64,000 bases of DNA from CAKSEI01 sp964403505 (lineage in GTDB: Bacteria > Bacillota > Clostridia > Oscillospirales > CAG-272), in the NCBI GenBank assembly GCA_964403505.1, contig CAYOFP010000007.1, forward strand, positions 7,481 through 71,480. The letters are read 5' to 3'. The translations under genes and the position numbers were made by a program. Of this stretch, positions 59,244 through 64,000 are shown piece by piece (the stretch's first letter is position 1; every line of letters begins with the position of its first letter). The notes beneath the pieces were generated by a model, which saw only the letters and a list, made by a program, of their open reading frames with translations, searched no databases and was not told where the DNA came from.

Positions 59244-60560
59244 ATGGGAAATTTCAAACATTCTGTATCATTGGTTGCGGATAAGTGTAAGGGCTGTACC
59301 AACTGCCTGAAGCGATGTCCGACAGAGGCGATAAGGATTCGTGACGGTCACTCTGTCATAGACGAGGATCGTTGCATTGACTGCGGACAGTGCATTCGGG
59401 TGTGTCCTTATAACGCCAAAAAAGCCTTAAGCGATAAGATGGATAAGTTTACGGATTATCGTTATAAGATCGCACTTCCGGCACCGGCGCTTTACGGTCA
59501 GTTTGACAGACTCGAGGATATTGACTACATAATATCCGCTTTGTACGAATGCGGTTTTGATGAGGTGGTAGAGGTCGCACGTGCGGCCGAGCTTGTATCG
59601 TCTTATACGAGAAAGTATCTTGATCGTGAGGGGATAAAGAAGCCGGTAATATCATCGGCTTGCCCGGTTGTTACCCGGCTGATCAGTATGCGTTTTCCTT
59701 TTTTGGCAGATCATCTGCTTCCGATATTGCCGCCGATAGAGCTTGCGGCAAAGCTGGCAAAGGAGGAGGCGCTGGCGCTTCATCCCGAGTTTGAGGAAAA
59801 GGATATTTGCGTGCTTTTCATATCGCCGTGTCCTGCGAAGGTAAGCTACGTTCGCAATCCGATCGGCGTTGAGAAATCGGCGGTCGACGGTGTTCTGTCG
59901 GTTTCGGATATATATTTCAAGCTGATTCCTATTATGAATAAGATAGAAAATGCCGAGCATTCCTCAAAAACAGGGATCATCGGTATCAGCTGGGCCGGCA
60001 GCGGCGGAGAGGCAAGCGCACTTTTAAGCGACAGATACCTTGCCGCAGACGGCATCGACGATGTTATCAAGGTGCTCGAGGAAATAGAGAATGAAAATCT
60101 CTCCGAGCTTGAATTTGTTGAGCTGAATGCCTGCCATGGCGGTTGTGTCGGCGGCACGCTCAATGTAGAGAATCCTTTCATTGCAAAGGCAAGGCTGAAA
60201 AAACTGCGGAAATACCTTCCGGTATCGCAGAACAGTGCGTCTCATGATGACAGGCATTTTATACCTGATGAATATATGTGGTCAAAGCCGGTCAATTATT
60301 CACCTGTTTCCCGCCTTTCTTCAGACAGACGGGAGGCGATGGACATCATGGCACGCATCCAGCGTGTGAATGATGAATTTCCGCAGATCGACTGCGGAGC
60401 GTGCGGTTCTCCCACATGCCGTTCTCTTGCAGAGGATATCGTGCTCGGAAACAGCGACGATTCGCAATGCGTATTTGTACTTAAGGAAAAATATAAAGAA
60501 CTAAACGAAAGCTATGTAGCTTTGGAAAAGGAAACGGAGAGTGCTCATGACGGTAGCTGA
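59244..60560 (+). CDS. Sensory-type [FeFe]-hydrogenase-like protein (HydS/group D-like)
   Basis: A 438-residue Fe-S protein. Two 4Fe-4S motifs (C15, C18, C21, C25; C44, C47, C50, C54) precede an H-cluster-type domain: TSCCPGW is SSACPVV (C140 kept, proton-relay Cys replaced by Ala139), the MPCxxK motif is SPCPAK (C196) and the last is NACHGGC (C297, C301). A C-terminal 4Fe-4S domain has C384, C387, C392 and C409. All four H-cluster ligands remain; loss of the proton-relay cysteine is known from slow, sensory group C/D hydrogenases. Its N-terminus overlaps nothing but its end overlaps the second DRTGG gene. Likely a redox or H2 sensor for the operon. Confidence 0.88.
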   Translation: MGNFKHSVSLVADKCKGCTNCLKRCPTEAIRIRDGHSVIDEDRCIDCGQCIRVCPYNAKKALSDKMDKFTDYRYKIALPAPALYGQFDRLEDIDYIISALYECGFDEVVEVARAAELVSSYTRKYLDREGIKKPVISSACPVVTRLISMRFPFLADHLLPILPPIELAAKLAKEEALALHPEFEEKDICVLFISPCPAKVSYVRNPIGVEKSAVDGVLSVSDIYFKLIPIMNKIENAEHSSKTGIIGISWAGSGGEASALLSDRYLAADGIDDVIKVLEEIENENLSELEFVELNACHGGCVGGTLNVENPFIAKARLKKLRKYLPVSQNSASHDDRHFIPDEYMWSKPVNYSPVSRLSSDRREAMDIMARIQRVNDEFPQIDCGACGSPTCRSLAEDIVLGNSDDSQCVFVLKEKYKELNESYVALEKETESAHDGS

Positions 60561-60870
60561 ACTTTGTGACAGATTCGGGCTCGAGGTACTTTCCATGCCC
60601 GAACCCGAGAGAGAAATAACAGGTGTGTATGCCGGAGATCTTCTCAGCTGGGTGATGGGACGTGCGCAAAGCGGTGATATGTGGGTCACGATCATGACGA
60701 ATGTGAACGTAGTAGCAGTTGCTGTTATGGCAGATGTTGCATGCGCTGTCATAGCTGAGAATGCGGAGATAACAGATGAGGTCATTGCCAAGGCAAAAGA
60801 CCAGGGGATCAATCTTCTTCGCAGCCCCAAAAGCACATATGAGCTTTGCCATGAACAAATATTATTATGA
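60547..60870 (+). CDS. Second DRTGG-domain protein
   Basis: A 107-residue DRTGG-type protein: TVAELCDRFGLEVLSMP, YAGDLLSWVMGRAQSGDMWVTI, then ENAEITDEVIAKAKDQGINLL. It shares the fold of the protein at 58444 but the sequences have diverged, suggesting two partners for the sensor. ATG 60547 has GGAG seven bases upstream and overlaps the hydrogenase-like gene by 14 bases; it overlaps the PHP gene by 20. Confidence 0.8.
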   Translation: MTVAELCDRFGLEVLSMPEPEREITGVYAGDLLSWVMGRAQSGDMWVTIMTNVNVVAVAVMADVACAVIAENAEITDEVIAKAKDQGINLLRSPKSTYELCHEQILL

Positions 60871-61585
60871 TCTTCACACCCACTCCTGCCTGTCTCCATG
60901 CGGCGATAATGATATGACGCCGAATAATATTGCAGGAATGGGAGCTCTTGCAGGCTTGCAGATCATGGCTCTGACCGATCATAATACCTGTGGTAATTGC
61001 CCTGCGTTTTTTGAGGCGTGTAAGAGATACGGTATCATTCCGGTAGCCGGTATGGAGCTGACGACGGCCGAGGATATTCACATTGTCTGCCTGTTCGAGC
61101 AGCTTGCCGATGCGATGAAGTTTGATTCATATGTTCACCCGCATATCCTGCCGATGGAGAATAAGCCGGAAATTTTCGGTGAGCAGTTGTATATGGATGG
61201 CGGGGATAATGTCATCCGCGAGGAGAAAACGCTCCTCATATCGGCAACCGATATCGGCATAGAGGATGCGCCGGCTCTTGTGAAGAGTTTCGGCGGTGTG
61301 TGTTATCCTGCTCATGTTGACAGGAGCGCAAACGGTGTGATCGCCATGCTTGGCACATTTCCCGATTATATCGGCTTTGATATGTGCGAGTTTCATGATA
61401 TAGAGAATTACGGTGAATATAAAGCGAAATATCCTGCGATCGCTGATTGCAGAACCGTTTGTTCATCGGATGCCCATTATCTTACACAGATAAGAGATGC
61501 GGAAAACTATTTTGAATTGGACGATGAGCCGTATTCCGGCGATCTTGTCCGTCATAACTTATTTGGATTATTATTTAATAAATAA
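60851..61585 (+). CDS. PHP-domain phosphoesterase
   Basis: A 244-residue member of the PHP superfamily (RNase AM/TrpH-like). Metal motifs are YDLHTHSCLSPCGDNDMTP (DxHxH), LTDHNTC, AGMELTTAEDIHIVC, YPAHVDRSA and CSSDAHYL. Activity is probably a phosphodiesterase or nucleotidase. In this cluster such proteins accompany DRTGG and HATPase genes next to electron-bifurcating hydrogenases, so signalling by a phosphorylated nucleotide is possible but unproven. The ATG at 60851 is chosen because the fold starts there. Confidence 0.88.
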   Translation: MNKYYYDLHTHSCLSPCGDNDMTPNNIAGMGALAGLQIMALTDHNTCGNCPAFFEACKRYGIIPVAGMELTTAEDIHIVCLFEQLADAMKFDSYVHPHILPMENKPEIFGEQLYMDGGDNVIREEKTLLISATDIGIEDAPALVKSFGGVCYPAHVDRSANGVIAMLGTFPDYIGFDMCEFHDIENYGEYKAKYPAIADCRTVCSSDAHYLTQIRDAENYFELDDEPYSGDLVRHNLFGLLFNK

Positions 61586-61616
61586 TAAAAATAATATAAC
61601 AGTGGAGGTATAAACC

Positions 61617-62111
61617 ATGAAAAAGAAACTGACTACGGTCATGTTTCGCGGCACGAAAGACCAAGAAGAAAAGCTTATGGCTGTGATCGAAAAGTATCGC
61701 GGCACAAAGGGAGCTATGATGCCGGTGCTTCAACAGGCACAGGAGATCTACGGCTATCTTCCGGTAGAAGTGCTGCGTATGATCGCAAAGGGCATGGATA
61801 CGCCGCTTGCTGAAGTATACGGCGTAGCATCTTTCTATTCTCAGTTTACTCTGAATCCGAAAGGTGAGGTCGCTATCGCAGTATGTCTCGGTACGGCTTG
61901 CTATGTCAAAGGCTCGGGAGAGATCATCGAGCGCATTACAGAAAAGCTCGGCTTACAGCCCGGCGCTACAACGCCCGACGGTAAGTATTCACTTGAGGCG
62001 ACACGTTGCATCGGCGCATGCGGACTCGCACCCGTTCTTACTGTAAACGACACCGTTTACGGCCGTCTTACAAAGAACGACGTCGATGATATCTTGGCGA
62101 AATACGAGTAA
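61617..62111 (+). CDS. NuoE-like [2Fe-2S] subunit of an NAD-linked hydrogenase
   Basis: A 164-residue thioredoxin-fold ferredoxin of the NuoE/HydC/HndA type. The helical lead-in QQAQEIYGYLP, VYGVASFYSQFTLNP and the cluster cysteines in VCLGTACYVKG and EATRCIGACGLAPV are complete. It is the small subunit of the NADH-oxidising module. AGTGGAGG precedes the ATG. Followed by HATPase, ferredoxin and NuoF-like genes. Confidence 0.92.
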   Translation: MKKKLTTVMFRGTKDQEEKLMAVIEKYRGTKGAMMPVLQQAQEIYGYLPVEVLRMIAKGMDTPLAEVYGVASFYSQFTLNPKGEVAIAVCLGTACYVKGSGEIIERITEKLGLQPGATTPDGKYSLEATRCIGACGLAPVLTVNDTVYGRLTKNDVDDILAKYE

Positions 62112-62116
62112 TAGCA

Positions 62117-62659
62117 ATGAAGGAACTTTCCTTAAATATTCTTGACGTCACCGAGAATTCGGTGCGTGCCGGAGCGAAAAACATTCTCGTATCGCTCGTC
62201 TGTGACCGTGAGGGGATACTCACTCTCACCATATCGGATGACGGGTGCGGAATGGATGAGGAGACGGTGCGCCGTGTCAGCGATCCGTTTTATACGACGA
62301 GAACTACACGAAAAGTCGGACTCGGAGTGCCGTTTTTGAAGCTTGCGGCGATGCAGGCAGGCGGCGATATGACGATCGGGTCTACCGTCGGCGAAGGCAC
62401 ATGTGTAAAGGCGACGTTTGATACAAATAATCTCGACTTTACACCGATCGGCGACATGGTATCGACTATGACGACGCTCATTATGGGCGCACCCGATGTC
62501 GACTTTGTATATGAGCATATATCTCCCGAAGGGAATGTTAGGCTTGATACAAAAGAACTTCGTGAGGTGCTCGGCGATGTTTCGCTTGCTTCTGTTGAGG
62601 TCATTGCGTGGATAAGGGAATATTTGAGGGAACAATACGATAATTTGGGAGGAAACTAA
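62117..62659 (+). CDS. GHKL ATPase domain protein of the hydrogenase operon
   Basis: A 180-residue protein with an HATPase fold in the first 110 residues: ENSVRAGAKNI (N box), ISDDGCGMDEE (G1) and TTRKVGLGVPFLKLAA (G2), lacking a dimerisation/phosphoacceptor domain. The C-terminal 70 residues are unique to the small group of clostridial proteins placed between nuoE and the ferredoxin subunit in hydrogenase operons. Regulatory role inferred. Confidence 0.85.
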   Translation: MKELSLNILDVTENSVRAGAKNILVSLVCDREGILTLTISDDGCGMDEETVRRVSDPFYTTRTTRKVGLGVPFLKLAAMQAGGDMTIGSTVGEGTCVKATFDTNNLDFTPIGDMVSTMTTLIMGAPDVDFVYEHISPEGNVRLDTKELREVLGDVSLASVEVIAWIREYLREQYDNLGGN

Positions 62660-62662
62660 GTT

Positions 62663-63034
62663 ATGAAAACATTAGCGGAACTTGCTGCTATCAAAGCAAA
62701 GATGCAGGATAAAGTAACGATTCGCGAAGGTGAGGGACAGACACGTATCGTCGTCGGTATGGCTACATGCGGTATCGCAGCAGGCGCACGTCCCGTTCTC
62801 AACGCTTTCGTTGAGGGTGTAAGTGAGGCTTCTCTTACCGACAGCGTAACGGTAACTCAGACAGGATGCATCGGCATCTGCCAGTACGAGCCCGTTGTCG
62901 AGGTTTTTGAGTCGGGAAAAGATAAGGTCACTTATGTAAAGATGACTGCCGATAAGGCAAAGCGTGTTATAGATGAGCACATAAAGGGCGGTAAGGTCGT
63001 AAGTGAATATACGATCGATATGGCCGAAAAATAA
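62663..63034 (+). CDS. [2Fe-2S] ferredoxin-like protein (HndB type)
   Basis: A 123-residue thioredoxin-fold [2Fe-2S] protein with cysteines in ATCGIAAGAR and QTGCIGICQYEP, as in HndB of Desulfovibrio NADP-reducing hydrogenase. It would transfer electrons between the NuoE/F module and the catalytic subunit, which should lie beyond the window. GGGAGG precedes the ATG. Confidence 0.88.
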   Translation: MKTLAELAAIKAKMQDKVTIREGEGQTRIVVGMATCGIAAGARPVLNAFVEGVSEASLTDSVTVTQTGCIGICQYEPVVEVFESGKDKVTYVKMTADKAKRVIDEHIKGGKVVSEYTIDMAEK

Positions 63035-63049
63035 GGAGGACAAAAAATA

Positions 63050-64000
63050 ATGATTCGTTCACATGTATTGATATGCGGCGGTACAGGCTGTACATCCTCC
63101 GGTAGCATGGCGATAAGAGAAGCTCTGGAGAATGAGATCGCATCACAGGGACTGACAGAAGAGGTCAAGGTCGTAACGACGGGATGCTTCGGTCTTTGCG
63201 CCCTCGGTCCGATCATGATAATATATCCTGACGGCACATTTTATTCGATGGTAAAGCCCGAGGATGTTCCCGAGATCGTTGAGGAGCACCTTCTGAAGGG
63301 CCGTCCTGTCGAGAGACTTATCTTTAAAGAAGAAAAAGAAGACGGCGCAAAGGAAATGGTTCATTCCCTCGCCGATACAACATTCTATAAGAAGCAGAAG
63401 AGAGTTGCTCTGCGTAACTGCGGTGTTATAAACCCCGAGAATATTGACGAGTATATCGCAATGGACGGTTATGCCGCACTCGGTAAAGTACTTACAGAGA
63501 TGAAGCCTCAGGATGTCATCGATGTGATTACGGCATCCGGCCTCCGCGGACGCGGCGGCGCAGGCTTCCCGACCGGCAGAAAGTGGTCGTTTGCGGCTGC
63601 TCAGCCTGCAGGACAGAAGTATGTCTGCTGTAATGCGGACGAGGGTGACCCGGGCGCATTCATGGATCGTTCCGTACTTGAGGGCGACCCTCATGCAGTA
63701 CTCGAGGCTATGGCGATTGCAGGTTATGCGATCGGCGCTGACCAGGGTTACATATACGTCCGTGCCGAGTATCCTATCGCAATTCACCGTCTGCAGATAG
63801 CGATCGAGCAGGCAAGAGAATACGGTCTTCTCGGTAAAGATATTTTCGGAACAGGCTTCAATTTCGATATTGACCTTCGTTTCGGCGCAGGCGCATTCGT
63901 CTGCGGTGAGGAGACAGCCCTCATGACATCGATCGAGGGTAACAGAGGCGAGCCCAGACCCCGCCCGCCCTTCTCGGCGCAGTGCGGTCTCTTCAAAAAG
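63050..64000 (+). CDS. NuoF-like flavoprotein subunit of an NAD-linked hydrogenase, 5' part
   Basis: The first 317 residues of a HydB/HndC-type protein; the window ends inside the gene. An N-terminal thioredoxin-like [2Fe-2S] domain (CGGTGCTSSG..., TTGCFGLC) precedes the NuoF core with the FMN site GLRGRGGAGFPTGRKW and CNADEGDPGAFMDRS, and the NAD-site part YIYVRAEYP; AFVCGEETALMTSIEGNRGEPRPRPP follows. The 4Fe-4S cluster and any C-terminal ferredoxin domain lie outside. AAGGAGG precedes the ATG at 63050. Together with the preceding genes it marks an electron-bifurcating [FeFe]-hydrogenase or a related NADH-dependent complex. Confidence 0.92.
   Translation, partial: MIRSHVLICGGTGCTSSGSMAIREALENEIASQGLTEEVKVVTTGCFGLCALGPIMIIYPDGTFYSMVKPEDVPEIVEEHLLKGRPVERLIFKEEKEDGAKEMVHSLADTTFYKKQKRVALRNCGVINPENIDEYIAMDGYAALGKVLTEMKPQDVIDVITASGLRGRGGAGFPTGRKWSFAAAQPAGQKYVCCNADEGDPGAFMDRSVLEGDPHAVLEAMAIAGYAIGADQGYIYVRAEYPIAIHRLQIAIEQAREYGLLGKDIFGTGFNFDIDLRFGAGAFVCGEETALMTSIEGNRGEPRPRPPFSAQCGLFKK

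Noticed and set aside
1..64000. tRNA genes, rRNA, CRISPR arrays, prophage or transposase genes
   Set aside because: None could be recognised by reading both strands; a tRNA scan was not possible here, so a missed tRNA cannot be fully excluded.

Overview
The window is chromosomal DNA from an anaerobic, endospore-forming low-to-moderate G+C Firmicute, most likely a gut Clostridia of the Oscillospiraceae/Ruminococcaceae type. The reasons are: spoIVA, sigK, spoIVB, a YlmC-like protein and a SPOCS-LysM (SipL-like) coat protein; RuvC together with RuvX; an ECF-type energy-coupling module; NFACT/RqcH; SLH-domain surface proteins; and an [FeFe]-hydrogenase-type operon at the right edge. Transcription signals are classical: many promoters of the TTGACA-17-TATAAT kind, U-tailed hairpin terminators and strong Shine-Dalgarno sites. 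No tRNA, rRNA, CRISPR, phage or transposase gene was recognised.

Layout. 1-6 kb: the end of upp, a 323-bp structured TA-flanked inverted-repeat element, asd, a cysteine desulfurase and a lipoprotein on the minus strand, then a PfkB-like kinase, an alpha/beta hydrolase and ruvX. 6-13.5 kb: galT-galE, pepD, a free-standing small peptide gene with its own promoter, and an operon of a processive GT2 glycosyltransferase with a two-component system; similar 10-bp-period TTAAGA-like repeats precede both galT and the GT2 operon. 13.5-18.2 kb: spoIVA behind a SigE-like promoter, ylmC, rpsB-tsf. 18.2-22 kb: an acetyltransferase remnant, a methyltransferase, two GNAT-like proteins and rqcH. 22-26.8 kb: an SLH protein, an RluA-type synthase, a DUF3810 protein and murA. 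26.9-31.7 kb: accessory genes (a divergent LspA, an AraC-GNAT fusion, an unknown protein with a duplicated 5' leader, a BspA-type LRR plus SLH protein).

31.7-39.7 kb: an ATPase, a TrmH-type methylase and Ppx/GppA on the minus strand, then sigK, the SipL-like protein (SigE-like promoter), spoIVB (SigF/G-like promoter), rnpB RNA with a consensus promoter, and dusB. 39.7-43.4 kb: minus-strand envelope genes (lipoprotein, ComEC-like metallohydrolase, CmpB-like membrane protein, cardiolipin synthase, DUF951). 43.4-49.8 kb: ruvCAB, an RlmI-like methylase, ecfA1-ecfA2-ecfT, truA. 49.8-57.4 kb: a tightly packed run of DUF5711, CvpA, a ClpE-like unfoldase and a 1074-residue protein with the full P-type ATPase architecture but every catalytic motif destroyed. 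57.4-64 kb: Mrp/ApbC ATPase, then DRTGG, RsbW-like, sensory [FeFe]-hydrogenase-like, DRTGG and PHP genes leading into NuoE-, HATPase-, ferredoxin- and NuoF-like genes (truncated by the window edge) of a probable NAD-linked bifurcating hydrogenase.

The observations most worth following are the catalytically dead P-type ATPase translationally coupled to the Clp unfoldase, the composite inverted-repeat element, the shared operator-like repeats of galT and the GT2/two-component operon, apparently leaderless genes with a consensus -10 exactly six bases before ATG, and the orphan small peptide.
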